From positions 1 through 64,000 of the forward strand of contig NZ_JAOZEV010000002.1 of assembly GCF_025847275.1 (NCBI RefSeq): a stretch of DNA of 64,000 nucleotides, written 5' to 3'. The stretch's first letter is position 1; every line of letters begins with the position of its first letter. Source of the stretch: Flavobacterium frigoritolerans. Its GTDB lineage: Bacteria > Bacteroidota > Bacteroidia > Flavobacteriales > Flavobacteriaceae. This document shows, piece after piece, positions 18,715 to 27,630 of this stretch. The notes below the pieces were generated by a model. The model was not told the origin of the DNA. It was given only the letters and a program-made list of their open reading frames with translations, and searched no databases. The position numbers were made by a program, and so were the translations under genes.

Positions 18715-19500
18715 TTATTGTGCTAATCCAATCAAAACATCTACAGAAGCTGCTTCTGGAGTCGCATCGTAATTCTCTTTAATATCTGTAAAATATTTAA
18801 GAGCATCTGATTTTTGACCTAAAGCCAAAGCTGTTTTACCTGCCTTAAGCAAGAAACGTGGCGTAGTAAAATCATTTTTATTTGATTCAGCCGCTTTTAC
18901 ATAATAATCTAAAGCTTCTTTTTGTTGATTTTTTTGAGAATACGCATCACCTATTGCACCTTTTGCCAAAGCACCTAAAATTAAATCTTTAGACTTAAAT
19001 TTACCTAAATAAGAGATTGCTTCATCATATTTACCAGTATTTAAATAGGCAATACCTGCATAATAGTTTGCTAAGTTACCTGCATCAGTTCCAGAATATT
19101 CATCTGCAATTTTCACAAATCCAAATTTACCTTCAGATCCATTCAATGCTAATTTATACAAAGAATCACTAGCTACACCATTAGTAGCTTTTTCAAAATT
19201 TTGTTGAGCAACAAACATTTCATTAGCAGCCTCTTCTTGTTTAGGAGAAGCGATAAATTTTTGGTAAACCAAATAACCTATAGTTCCTACAGCAATAGCA
19301 GCAACTAATCCAATAATAATTTTTTGGTTTCTAGCAACCCAGTCCTCAGTTCTAGAAGCAGTTTCATCTAATTTAGAAAAAACTTCAGCAGTTGTACTGT
19401 TTTTTCCATCAAGAATTACTTGTTGTTCTTCATTAACAACTTCATCTTTAACTTCTTTTTCTTTTGGTGCTTTATATCCTCTTTTATTGTAAGTAGCCAT
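18715..19500 (-). CDS. Membrane-anchored tetratricopeptide protein (YfgM-like)
   Basis: This 261-residue protein has a charged cytoplasmic N-terminus (residues 1-60), one transmembrane helix (IIIGLVAAIAVGTIGYLVYQ, about 60-80) and TPR repeats beyond it (YYAGIAYLNTGKYDEAISYL, AIGDAYSQKNQQKEALDYYV). The layout matches the YfgM group of periplasmic TPR proteins that associate with the Sec translocon in proteobacteria. That role here is an inference. A TATTTTTG -7 box lies at 19530-19523, just upstream. Confidence 0.82.
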   Translation of the reverse strand: MATYNKRGYKAPKEKEVKDEVVNEEQQVILDGKNSTTAEVFSKLDETASRTEDWVARNQKIIIGLVAAIAVGTIGYLVYQKFIASPKQEEAANEMFVAQQNFEKATNGVASDSLYKLALNGSEGKFGFVKIADEYSGTDAGNLANYYAGIAYLNTGKYDEAISYLGKFKSKDLILGALAKGAIGDAYSQKNQQKEALDYYVKAAESNKNDFTTPRFLLKAGKTALALGQKSDALKYFTDIKENYDATPEAASVDVLIGLAQ

Positions 19501-19522
19501 TTAAAATTAATTTAGTGAACGG

Positions 19523-19530
19523 CAAAAATA
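19523..19530 (-). promoter_or_regulatory. Candidate -7 box for the TPR gene
   Basis: TATTTTTG on the minus strand fits TAnnTTTG and would leave a short leader of about 16 bases before the ATG at 19500. No TTG partner was seen. Confidence 0.4.
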
Positions 19531-19727
19531 AAATTTTTATTGAAACTTACATGAAAAAAATCAATTTTAAATTAATTTTAAAAAAATATCCCTCAAAACA
19601 GGGCTTTTTTATATATAAAAACCAAAATAATTCACACTCAAGCCCCTAAAAAACGGTTTATATCGATATTTTTCAATAATTTGCACCCTTAAATTTTACA
19701 ACAATTAGTAGTGACGAAAATATATAA

Positions 19728-20285
19728 ATGAAACTTAGAGAAGGAGAAGTATTAGTTCAAGAAATTAGACATACTAAAGAAATACCTTTTAGGCTTGAAG
19801 ATTTATTCACAATACCCATTTTTACAATAAATTTTATAATTCTAATAATTCTATTAAAACCCTCCGAAGATTCTGAGATTAATAACCATAAAGAATTGTA
19901 TTACTATATTATCGTACCAATTCTTATTTCTTTTTATCTATTTTTAACAATTGGAAGAATTTCAATCAGATTATTTAAAACTAAATCAACAAAATTCTTT
20001 TTAACAAACCAAAGAATAATTTTTCGCGATTTAAATTCTGAAATAATAAATGAAAGCTTCAAATTAGAAAACTTAATTTTAAATTATAAGGAAAAAGCAA
20101 ACGATAGTGGATATATCATTATTAAAAAACAAGAAGAAATAGCTAAAAGCGAAGAAACATCTTTCATATCTCAAAGAGGAATCAATTTTTTCGAAGAAAA
20201 AAATGTAATCTACAATATTGCAAATGTAAAATCTGTTTTCAATTTAATAATCGCAACAAAGAACGAACTCACAAAAAACAAGTAA
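19728..20285 (+). CDS. Hypothetical membrane protein, possible bacterial PH domain
   Basis: This 185-residue protein has two membrane helices at about residues 25-43 and 63-82, followed by a domain that looks like a bacterial pleckstrin-homology fold (STKFFLTNQRIIFRDLNSE, then alternating strands). The opening GEVLVQEIRHTKEIPF also resembles the start of bPH-type proteins. It is very rich in Ile, Lys, Asn and Glu. It lies 64 bases before recF and probably has its own transcription, because a -7 box for recF appears between them. The function is unknown. Confidence 0.7.
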   Translation: MKLREGEVLVQEIRHTKEIPFRLEDLFTIPIFTINFIILIILLKPSEDSEINNHKELYYYIIVPILISFYLFLTIGRISIRLFKTKSTKFFLTNQRIIFRDLNSEIINESFKLENLILNYKEKANDSGYIIIKKQEEIAKSEETSFISQRGINFFEEKNVIYNIANVKSVFNLIIATKNELTKNK

Positions 20286-20298
20286 CAGTCCAAAATTA

Positions 20299-20306
20299 TA
20301 AATTTG
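20299..20306 (+). promoter_or_regulatory. Candidate -7 box for recF
   Basis: TAAATTTG fits TAnnTTTG, 43 bases before the recF ATG. No clear TTG partner was found. Confidence 0.4.
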
Positions 20307-20349
20307 TGAGCTTGCTTTTTTTTTAATTTATCATTACCATTGATTAAAA

Positions 20350-21429
20350 ATGTATTTAAAAAAAATTTCTTTATTCAACTATAAAAATTTCTCTGAAGCC
20401 AATTTCGAATTTGACAAAAAGATAAATTGTTTCGTTGGAAAAAACGGTATTGGAAAAACAAATGTACTCGATGCTATTTACCATCTAGCTTACGGAAAAA
20501 GCTATTTCAATCCTTTGGCTGTGCAGAATATCAAGCATGGAGAAGAGTTTTTTGTGATAGATGCCGAGATAGAAAAAAACGAACGAAATGAACAAATCGT
20601 CTGCAGTTTAAAAAAAGGACAAAAAAAAATCCTAAAAAGAAACGGCAAAGCCTATGATAAATTTTCCGACCACATAGGTTTCATTCCTTTAGTAATAATT
20701 TCGCCAGCCGACAGAGATTTAATCGTTGAAGGAAGCGAAACACGTCGTAAATTTATGGATACTGTGATTTCACAATTAGATCCACATTATCTGCAACAAC
20801 TTATCCAATACCAAAAAGTAATTAGTCAGCGCAATGCATTACTTAAGTACTTTGCATTAAATCATGTTTTCGACAACGACACTTTGTCTATATACAATGA
20901 GCAATTGGACAGCTACGGAAAATCTATTTTTGAAAAAAGAAAACAATTCATCGAAGCTTTTATTCCAATTTTCAATGCGCACCATCATGCGATAACAGGT
21001 TCCGAAGAAACAGTTCAATTAGTTTACGAAAGTCATTTGTTCGAAAAAGACTTACTCACACTATTACAAGAAAACATTAATAAAGACCGCGCCTTACATT
21101 ATACAAGTGTTGGAATTCATAAAGACGATTTATCTTTTGAAATCGACAATCACCCTATTAAAAAATTCGGCTCACAAGGGCAGCAAAAATCATTTTTGAT
21201 TGCTTTAAAACTGGCACAGTTTGAATTCCTAAAAAAACAAAGTGGTGTAAAACCAATTTTACTTTTTGATGATGTTTTTGATAAATTAGACGAAAGTCGA
21301 GTAGCCAAAATTATCGAAATGGTTAACAACGATACTTTTGGACAACTTTTTATTTCAGACACTCACCCAGATCGAACTGAAGCCATTGTAAAATCAACAC
21401 ATCAAAGCTATAAAATATTTAATTTATGA
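20350..21429 (+). CDS. recF: DNA replication and repair protein RecF
   Basis: This 359-residue SMC-like ATPase helps load RecA at single-strand gaps with RecO and RecR. The N-terminal Walker A motif is [14 protein letters not shown] (about residues 33-44). The family motif [20 protein letters not shown] lies near 115-135. The signature region [18 protein letters not shown] and Walker [13 protein letters not shown] are near the C-terminus, with the final SDTHPDR. The length is normal. It is not next to dnaA/dnaN here, which is usual for this phylum. Confidence 0.95.
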   Translation: MYLKKISLFNYKNFSEANFEFDKKINCFVGKNGIGKTNVLDAIYHLAYGKSYFNPLAVQNIKHGEEFFVIDAEIEKNERNEQIVCSLKKGQKKILKRNGKAYDKFSDHIGFIPLVIISPADRDLIVEGSETRRKFMDTVISQLDPHYLQQLIQYQKVISQRNALLKYFALNHVFDNDTLSIYNEQLDSYGKSIFEKRKQFIEAFIPIFNAHHHAITGSEETVQLVYESHLFEKDLLTLLQENINKDRALHYTSVGIHKDDLSFEIDNHPIKKFGSQGQQKSFLIALKLAQFEFLKKQSGVKPILLFDDVFDKLDESRVAKIIEMVNNDTFGQLFISDTHPDRTEAIVKSTHQSYKIFNL

Positions 21430-21493
21430 TTTTGTACAGCTTTCTAAATTGAAAAAAACTTAAATTAGCCTACACATTTAAATTATTAAGATT

Positions 21494-22195
21494 ATGAAAT
21501 TCCCACAAACACTTCTTATTTTAATCGCATTCGTACTTGCATCCTGCAACGGACAATCATCTAAAAACATCGAAGTTATTGAGCCAACTGCTTTCTCAGA
21601 AAAATTAAGCACTACCCAAAACCCTCAAATTTTAGACGTAAGAACTCCTGAAGAATTTGCATCAGAACATATTGATAATGCGGTAAATGTAAACTGGAAC
21701 GACAAAGACTTTGCTACAAAAGCAGCAACCTTTGATAAATCAAAACCAGTTTTTGTATATTGTTTGAGTGGCGGAAGAAGCAAAAAAGCATCTCAAAAAC
21801 TACAAGAATTAGGCTTTACAAACATATATGAGCTTGATGGCGGAATTATGAAATGGAACGCCGAAGGACATTCAAAATCAGACCCAAATGCTAAAACAAT
21901 AGGAATGACAAGTCAAGACTATGCCGCTTTGTTAAACACAGATAAAAAAGTCCTGATTGATTTTTACGCAGAATGGTGTGGTCCTTGCAAGCAAATGACT
22001 CCATACCTTACCAAAATGCAAAAAGAACTAGCTGATAAAGTGGTCATCATTCGTATTGATGTTGATCAAAATAAAACCTTGGTAAAAGAAATGAAAATTG
22101 ACCAGCTTCCGACTCTACTATTATACGAGAACAAAGAAGTAAAATGGAAAAACACAGGATTTATCAGCGAAACTGATTTAAGAAAACAACTATAA
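21494..22195 (+). CDS. Rhodanese-thioredoxin fusion lipoprotein
   Basis: This 233-residue protein starts with a lipoprotein signal (LLILIAFVLASCNG, with the Cys at about 18). Residues of about 30-130 form a rhodanese domain with DVRTPEEFASEHI and the active loop CLSGGRSKKA. Residues of about 140-233 form a thioredoxin domain with EWCGPCKQM and the cis-proline region QLPTLLLY. The product is predicted to be membrane-tethered on the periplasmic side, where it could handle sulfur transfer or disulfide exchange. The partners are unknown. The fusion is intact with no frameshift. It is the first gene of a run with DUF2461 and a glycosyltransferase. Confidence 0.9.
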   Translation: MKFPQTLLILIAFVLASCNGQSSKNIEVIEPTAFSEKLSTTQNPQILDVRTPEEFASEHIDNAVNVNWNDKDFATKAATFDKSKPVFVYCLSGGRSKKASQKLQELGFTNIYELDGGIMKWNAEGHSKSDPNAKTIGMTSQDYAALLNTDKKVLIDFYAEWCGPCKQMTPYLTKMQKELADKVVIIRIDVDQNKTLVKEMKIDQLPTLLLYENKEVKWKNTGFISETDLRKQL

Positions 22196-22209
22196 TAAAA
22201 ACTAAAAAT

Positions 22210-22887
22210 ATGCTTACCAAAGAAAGTTTACAGTTTTTAGATGATTTAAAAGCAAACAATAATAGAGATTGGTTTTTGGAAAACAAAAAACGTTATGAAA
22301 TCTTCAAAAAAGACTATCATCAGCTAGTTGCTGATTTTTTGGACGCAATGAAACCCATGGATCCTTCATTGGAGCTATTAGAAGTAAAAAATTGCACATT
22401 CAGAATTAATCGTGATATTCGTTTTTCTAAAGACAAATCACCATACAAAGCCCATCTTGGCGTTTGGCTTTCTACTGGAGTAAAAGGGCAAAACCGTTCT
22501 GGATATTATGTTCACATCGAAAAAGGTGCTAGTTTTATAGCTGGTGGTTTATACTCTCCAGAAGCCGAAGACTTAAAAAAAGTACGCAAAGAGATTGCTT
22601 TCTTTCATGATGACTTAGAAGCAATTATAGCTGATAAAAACTTCAGCAAGGAATTTGGAAACTTAGATGTTACCGAAACCAATTCGCTTAAAAATCCACC
22701 ACGCGGATACGAAAAAGAACATCCTGCAATTGATTTTTTAAAATTAAAAAGTTTTACTGCTACTCAAAAATACGACATCAAAGAAGTAACTCAAAAAGAT
22801 TTTGTTGCCAAAATGAGTCAGAAACTTATTGCATTAAAACCATTAAATGAATTCATCAATCGTGCTTTGACCACTGATGAATTCTAA
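22210..22887 (+). CDS. DUF2461 family protein
   Basis: This 225-residue soluble protein matches the DUF2461 family: LKANNNRDWFLENKKRYE, RINRDIRFSKDKSPYK, GYYVHIEKGASFIAGG and LKNPPRGYEKEHPAIDFLK are its usual landmarks. No catalytic function is established to my knowledge. It begins 14 bases after the rhodanese-thioredoxin gene and ends 9 bases before the glycosyltransferase, so it is probably in the same transcript. Confidence 0.92.
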   Translation: MLTKESLQFLDDLKANNNRDWFLENKKRYEIFKKDYHQLVADFLDAMKPMDPSLELLEVKNCTFRINRDIRFSKDKSPYKAHLGVWLSTGVKGQNRSGYYVHIEKGASFIAGGLYSPEAEDLKKVRKEIAFFHDDLEAIIADKNFSKEFGNLDVTETNSLKNPPRGYEKEHPAIDFLKLKSFTATQKYDIKEVTQKDFVAKMSQKLIALKPLNEFINRALTTDEF

Positions 22888-22896
22888 TTAATAAGA

Positions 22897-23958
22897 ATGA
22901 AAAAAAGGAAAATACTTTTTCTTGGCGAATCCTACCGAGCCGATGCCATTACATGGATGAAAGGCTTAAAAGAGTTTGGCGATTTTGAAATTTGTACTTG
23001 GGAACTCAAAACTCCAAACAACACTAATTTCAATCGTTTTAAAAGAATAGCCGAATACCTATTTTCCCCATTCTCGATAAAAAAAATCATTCAATTAGAA
23101 AAACCCGATATGGTTATTGCCGAAAGAACGACCAGTTATGGTTTTCTAGCTGCATTATCGGGAGTAAATACAATTGCAATTGCACAACAAGGCCGAACCG
23201 ATTTATGGCCTGAGGGCTCAGTATTATTACCTCTTAAAAAAGTCATTCAGAAATACGCATTCAAAAAAGCACATTTAATACATGCTTGGGGACCTGTAAT
23301 GACAATTTCTATGAAAGCCATTGGGGTCGATATGAATAAGGTTTTAGTCATACCAAAAGGAATTGATCTATCACTTTTTGAAGCATCAGAAAACAAATCA
23401 AATCGAATTGACGCCATTGTTACCCGATCCTTGCAACCCGAATACAGACATGATTGCATCCTAAAAGCTTTTTCTATTTTAGATAAACAAAACATTGATT
23501 TCAGTTTAACAATTGTTGGAGACGGAACTAGATTAGAATACCTCAAAAACCTAGCTATAGAATTAGGCATCCAAAACAAAGTAATCTTTACGGGGCGAAT
23601 AGCAAATATCGCATTACCACAATTATTACAACAAGCCAATTTTTATATTAGCATGCCAAGTACCGAAGGTGTTTCGGCCTCGTTATTTGAATCAATGGCG
23701 TGCAATTGCTATCCCGTTGTATCGGATATTTCCGGAAATCAAAGTTGGATACAACATCGCAAAAATGGACAATTAATCCCGATTGATGATTACTCCAAAC
23801 TAGCCGAAGAACTTATCTGGTCATTTAAAAATCCCGATTCAAGAAACAAAGCGATTATACAAAACAGGAAGTTTGTAGAAGAAAATGCTAATTACAATAT
23901 CAACATGAAAATTATCGCAGATAAATATCATGAATTACTGGATTTGCGTGAAAATTAA
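22897..23958 (+). CDS. Glycosyltransferase, GT4-like (GT-B fold)
   Basis: This 353-residue protein has the GT-B fold of family 4 transferases. The N-terminal half opens with KILFLGESYRADAITWMKGL. The C-terminal half carries nucleotide-sugar landmarks: FSLTIVGDGTRLEYLKNLA, KVIFTGRIANIALPQLL and MPSTEGVSASLFESMAC, the last corresponding to the EX7E region. The donor and acceptor are unknown. No polysaccharide cluster surrounds it. A CGCAAAG-type repeat with a hairpin follows. Confidence 0.88.
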   Translation: MKKRKILFLGESYRADAITWMKGLKEFGDFEICTWELKTPNNTNFNRFKRIAEYLFSPFSIKKIIQLEKPDMVIAERTTSYGFLAALSGVNTIAIAQQGRTDLWPEGSVLLPLKKVIQKYAFKKAHLIHAWGPVMTISMKAIGVDMNKVLVIPKGIDLSLFEASENKSNRIDAIVTRSLQPEYRHDCILKAFSILDKQNIDFSLTIVGDGTRLEYLKNLAIELGIQNKVIFTGRIANIALPQLLQQANFYISMPSTEGVSASLFESMACNCYPVVSDISGNQSWIQHRKNGQLIPIDDYSKLAEELIWSFKNPDSRNKAIIQNRKFVEENANYNINMKIIADKYHELLDLREN

Positions 23959-24085
23959 CCGCAAAGCGCACAAGGTTTTCACATAGGTGGTTTTACAAAA
24001 AACACAAAGTTCGCAAAGCTTGGTGTTGATCCAACTTTGTGAACTTTGTGTTTTCTATGCGTAGTGAGGTAAAAATCTTTGCATA
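23958..24085. repeat. CGCAAAG-family repeat with long hairpin
   Basis: The segment begins ACCGCAAAGCGCACAAGG and contains AAACACAAAGTTCGCAAAG at 24000-24018. That is almost perfectly complementary to CTTTGTGAACTTTGTGTTT at 24035-24053, with one G-T pair, and the stem is extended by TTGG/CCAA. Related sequence occurs at 48417-48663. Both appear to belong to a dispersed noncoding repeat of flavobacteria. The hairpin may also end transcription of the glycosyltransferase. Confidence 0.6.
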
Positions 24086-24183
24086 CTTTGCAGTAAAATT
24101 CTATTTTGTCCAACGCGTAACATTTCTTCAATTCCAACGTCATACCGTTTCACTGAATCGTTTAATTTAATTCTGAAATAGAG

Positions 24184-25284
24184 ATGAACAATAGAAGAAA
24201 CTGGCTGAAACAAATAGGTTTAGGCACAATAGGATTAGGCTTTTGCCAACTTGAAAGCTTTGCAAATACTCCATCAGATTACATTTTGCCCAATTTTGAT
24301 GACTCCCCTATAGTATTAAGGTCAAATGAAAATCCTTACGGTCCGTCTCCGCTTGCTCGTGCAGCAATGACAAAAAGTATAAACAGCAGTAATAGATATG
24401 GGTGGAGTCTTTGGACAGAATTAATTTCTCTTATTGCAAAAAAGAATAATGTTTCAGATACTAATATTTTATTAGGCGCCGGTTCAACTGAAATTTTAGA
24501 TTTAGTCCTTCAATACGCAGCTTTAAACAAAGGCAATTTTGTAATAGCAGAAACCACATACGATTACTGGATATCACCTTATGACAAATTAGGCTTAAAA
24601 AAAATCACTATTCCATTAACTGAAGACAAAAAACATGATTTAACAGCAATGTTAAAAGCAATTGATTCAGATACAAAAATGGTTTATATCTGCAATCCCA
24701 ACAATCCGACAGGAACAATTTGCGACAGAGAAAAATTGGTGTCTTTTATAAACCAAGCAACCAAAAAAACAATGGTTTTTATAGACGAGGCTTATATCAA
24801 TTTTACTACCGAACAATCATTAAGCAATCTTGTTACTGAAAACAAAAACCTGATAATAACCAAAACTTTTTCAAAACTTTACGGATTAGCTGGTGCTCGT
24901 ATCGGCTATGCAATTGCACATTCTGCTACTATTGAACAATTAAGCAATTTAAAATCATCTACAAATATGTCAGTTAGCGTTACCTCGGCTTCTGCTGCCA
25001 TAGCATCTTTAAATGATGATAATTTTATTCAGCAGGCATATTCTTCAAATCAGGAAGTAAAGAAATTCACTATTGAACAGCTTACACAATTAAATATAAC
25101 TTGTATTCCATCCTATTCAAATTTTATTTATTTCTCTTTAGACAATTACAAAAAAGATTATTTCAAGCAATTAGAAAATCATAATATAATGGGAACAAAA
25201 ATCTATGAAGAGAATGGAAAGTGGACAAGAATTACAATTGGCACAATGAAAGAAATGCAACTTTTTATTGCGGCTTTAAAATAA
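24184..25284 (+). CDS. Tat-signal PLP-dependent aminotransferase (HisC-like)
   Basis: This 366-residue fold-type I aminotransferase resembles histidinol-phosphate aminotransferase. RSNENPYGPSPLARAAM is near residue 45, ICNPNNPTGTI near 175, FIDEAYINF near 200, and the PLP lysine lies in TKTFSKLYGLAGARIGYA near 235. Its N-terminus is a twin-arginine signal: NNRRNWLKQIGLGTIGLG, with RR followed by a hydrophobic stretch and FANTPSDY after it. It is therefore predicted to be exported folded. No other his genes are nearby, so a histidine biosynthesis role is doubtful and the substrate is unknown. Confidence 0.87.
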   Translation: MNNRRNWLKQIGLGTIGLGFCQLESFANTPSDYILPNFDDSPIVLRSNENPYGPSPLARAAMTKSINSSNRYGWSLWTELISLIAKKNNVSDTNILLGAGSTEILDLVLQYAALNKGNFVIAETTYDYWISPYDKLGLKKITIPLTEDKKHDLTAMLKAIDSDTKMVYICNPNNPTGTICDREKLVSFINQATKKTMVFIDEAYINFTTEQSLSNLVTENKNLIITKTFSKLYGLAGARIGYAIAHSATIEQLSNLKSSTNMSVSVTSASAAIASLNDDNFIQQAYSSNQEVKKFTIEQLTQLNITCIPSYSNFIYFSLDNYKKDYFKQLENHNIMGTKIYEENGKWTRITIGTMKEMQLFIAALK

Positions 25285-25405
25285 AACTTTGTCCATAGAA
25301 ACCATCTAAATCTTTTACAGGATATTATAGTCCCAATTATTTTTTTTAATGTATTTAATTGACGGTTATTTTATAGAAACTAAACTTAAAATAGATTATA
25401 ATCCT

Positions 25406-25413
25406 TACTTTTG
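25406..25413 (+). promoter_or_regulatory. Candidate -7 box for murB
   Basis: TACTTTTG fits TAnnTTTG. Transcription would start near 25418, downstream of the TTG at 25411, which supports the ATG at 25450 as the true murB start. Confidence 0.5.
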
Positions 25414-25449
25414 AACTCTCGATTAATTCTACAAAAAAGTTTCGCATTT

Positions 25450-26463
25450 ATGGAAATTCTATCTCAATTTTCTTTAAAAAATCACAATACATTTGGCATT
25501 GAAGCCAAAGCAAAACAATTTATTGCTGTACATTCAATAGATGAATTGAAAAAGGTATTAGAAGAAAATAAAAATCAGCCAAAATTTATTTTAGGAGGCG
25601 GAAGTAACATGCTTTTAACCAAAGACATTGATGCTCTGGTAATTCATATAGATTTAAAAGGAAAAAAGATAGTTGACGAGAATGATGATTTTGTTTGGGT
25701 TGAAAGTCAAGCTGGAGAAACATGGCATGATTTTGTACTCTGGACAATCGAACAAAATTTTGGCGGATTAGAAAACATGTCGCTTATTCCTGGCAATGTA
25801 GGAACCACTCCTGTACAAAATATTGGTGCTTATGGAACCGAAATAAAAGATACGTTTGTTTCCTGCGAAGCCATAAATATCGAAACTCAGGAAATAAAAA
25901 CTTTTACTCATACTGAATGTAATTTTGGATATCGCGAAAGCATTTTCAAACATGAAGTAAAAGACCAATATATCATTACATCTGTAACTTACAAACTAAC
26001 GAAACGCAATCACAAAATCAATACTTCCTACGGAGATATTACTGCTGAGTTAGCCAAAAACAATATTACAAACCCTAATTTAAAAGACGTTAGCAATGCT
26101 GTAATTGCTATTAGACAAAGTAAATTACCAGACCCTAAAGAACTAGGAAATAGCGGTAGCTTCTTTAAAAACCCAATCCTATTAAAATCAGATTTCGAAA
26201 AGATACATCAGAAATTTCCAGAAATGAAATATTACGATGTTTCCGAAACCGAAGTAAAAGTTCCTGCTGGCTGGCTTATCGAACAAGCTGGATTTAAAGG
26301 AAAACGTTTTGGCGACGCTGGAATTCACAAAAATCAAGCTTTGGTTCTGGTTAATTACGGAAATGCAACTGGACAAGAAATTCTCGCAATCTCAAAAGAC
26401 ATCCAAAAAACTGTATTTGAAAAATTCGGAATACATATAGAAGCAGAAGTAAATGTAATCTAA
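25450..26463 (+). CDS. murB: UDP-N-acetylenolpyruvoylglucosamine reductase
   Basis: MurB is an FAD enzyme that reduces UDP-GlcNAc-enolpyruvate to UDP-MurNAc in peptidoglycan synthesis. The reading frame is open back to a TTG at 25411, but the ATG at 25450 fits the family opening (MEILSQFSLKNHNTFG) and lies after the likely promoter, giving 337 residues. Motifs include ILGGGSNMLL, GLENMSLIPGNVGTTPVQNIGAYG (read as SLIPGNVGTTPVQNIGAYG), ELGNSGSFFKNP with the catalytic Ser, and a C-terminal Glu region. The length and SGSFFKNP indicate a type I MurB. Confidence 0.95.
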   Translation: MEILSQFSLKNHNTFGIEAKAKQFIAVHSIDELKKVLEENKNQPKFILGGGSNMLLTKDIDALVIHIDLKGKKIVDENDDFVWVESQAGETWHDFVLWTIEQNFGGLENMSLIPGNVGTTPVQNIGAYGTEIKDTFVSCEAINIETQEIKTFTHTECNFGYRESIFKHEVKDQYIITSVTYKLTKRNHKINTSYGDITAELAKNNITNPNLKDVSNAVIAIRQSKLPDPKELGNSGSFFKNPILLKSDFEKIHQKFPEMKYYDVSETEVKVPAGWLIEQAGFKGKRFGDAGIHKNQALVLVNYGNATGQEILAISKDIQKTVFEKFGIHIEAEVNVI

Positions 26464-26473
26464 ATCTAAAAAT

Positions 26474-26932
26474 ATGAGTATAACTCTATCTATCAAAACA
26501 ATAAATCCTGATAACAAAAATGTAGCTCCTATTATTAATGAGTTATGTAAGAATCTTCAGGAACGTTTTGGCAGCGACGGGAAAAACTCATTTACAGATT
26601 GGAACAATAACAACTCCAAATATTTATTTATTGCCGCTGAACTCGATAACGAAATCGTAGGTTGTGGTGCAATACGACCAGTTACAGAAACTACAGGAGA
26701 AGTAAAACGGATGTATGCCAAATATCCCCGAAAAAGAATCGGACAATCTATTTTATCTTTCTTAGAAACAAAAGCCAAAGAAATTGGCTACGATGAATTA
26801 ATTCTGGAAACTCGGGTTAAAAATCTGGAAGCAACACAATTCTATCAAAAATCAGGTTATAAAATCATTCCAAACTACGGCAAATATGTAAATAATGCTG
26901 AAGCCATTTGTTTTGGAAAAAACTTACTATAA
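26474..26932 (+). CDS. GNAT family N-acetyltransferase
   Basis: This 152-residue protein has the GNAT fold: a strand-turn EIVGCGAIRPV, the acetyl-CoA loop region KRMYAKYPRKRIGQSILSFL, and ATQFYQKSGYKIIPNYG at the end. The substrate is not known. It begins 10 bases after murB and ends 1 base before a PaiB-like gene, so the three are probably one operon. Confidence 0.87.
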   Translation: MSITLSIKTINPDNKNVAPIINELCKNLQERFGSDGKNSFTDWNNNNSKYLFIAAELDNEIVGCGAIRPVTETTGEVKRMYAKYPRKRIGQSILSFLETKAKEIGYDELILETRVKNLEATQFYQKSGYKIIPNYGKYVNNAEAICFGKNLL

Positions 26933-26933
26933 T

Positions 26934-27548
26934 ATGCATACACCAAGTATATTCAAAAATGAAGACCCTGAAGCAATTAGAGCTTTTCTTAAAGAAAACA
27001 GCTTTGGTATTTTAATCAATCAAACCAATGGAAAATTATGGGCAACACATATTCCATTAGAGATAGAAACCAAACCAGATGGAAAAGAAGTATTATGTGG
27101 GCATATTTCCAAATTAAACCCACAGGGTGAAGGATTCGTTCAAAACGATCAAATCTTAGCTGTATTTTCTGGAGCACATAGCTACATCTCCTCATCATGG
27201 TATGACCATGAAAATGTACCTACCTGGAATTATAGTGCTGTACATATATATGGTCGGATAAAAATCTTAGACCATGAAGCTGCGATTGAATCGCTAAAAA
27301 AATTAGTCGACAAATATGAAGCTAGTTCAAAAAAACCTGTTCGAGTAGAAGATTTATCTGCAAAAACAATGCGACAAGCACACGGAATAATTGCTTTCGA
27401 GATTGAAATAGATGAAATTCAGGCTACTAAAAAAATGTCTCAAAACAGAGACGATGTTAATTACAAAAATATAATCACAGCCTTAGAAAAAACAGAAAAC
27501 CCTCAGTCTATTGCGGTTGCAAAAGAAATGGAAAAAAGCAGAAAGTAA
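26934..27548 (+). CDS. PaiB-like FMN-binding protein
   Basis: This is a 204-residue protein of the PaiB/FMN-binding split-barrel family. The start at the ATG at 26934 (MHTPSIFKNEDPEAIRAFL) is preferred over an upstream in-frame codon at 26895 that lies inside the acetyltransferase gene. Landmarks are ATHIPLEIE, GHISKLNPQ, FSGAHSYISSSWYDH, VPTWNYSAVHIYG and the C-terminal KMSQNRDDVNY. In Bacillus, PaiB is a partner of the acetyltransferase PaiA, and the adjacent GNAT gene here repeats that pairing. A regulatory role is an inference from the family. Confidence 0.88.
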   Translation: MHTPSIFKNEDPEAIRAFLKENSFGILINQTNGKLWATHIPLEIETKPDGKEVLCGHISKLNPQGEGFVQNDQILAVFSGAHSYISSSWYDHENVPTWNYSAVHIYGRIKILDHEAAIESLKKLVDKYEASSKKPVRVEDLSAKTMRQAHGIIAFEIEIDEIQATKKMSQNRDDVNYKNIITALEKTENPQSIAVAKEMEKSRK

Positions 27549-27562
27549 TTACAATTTAAGGG

Positions 27563-27592
27563 TTGAAAATCGAGAATTGATAATTACATTTG
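27563..27592 (+). promoter_or_regulatory. Strong flavobacterial promoter
   Basis: TTG at 27563-27565 and TACATTTG at 27585-27592 are 19 bases apart, a near-ideal match to the flavobacterial consensus. It would drive the GT2 and sigma factor genes. Confidence 0.65.
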
Positions 27593-27630
27593 CACTCGCA
27601 AGATTCAAAATTAAAAGACATTAAAATCAG

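Noticed and set aside
23247..23639. A 130-codon frame antisense to the GT4 gene
   Set aside because: The glycosyltransferase frame has all family motifs; the antisense frame does not.
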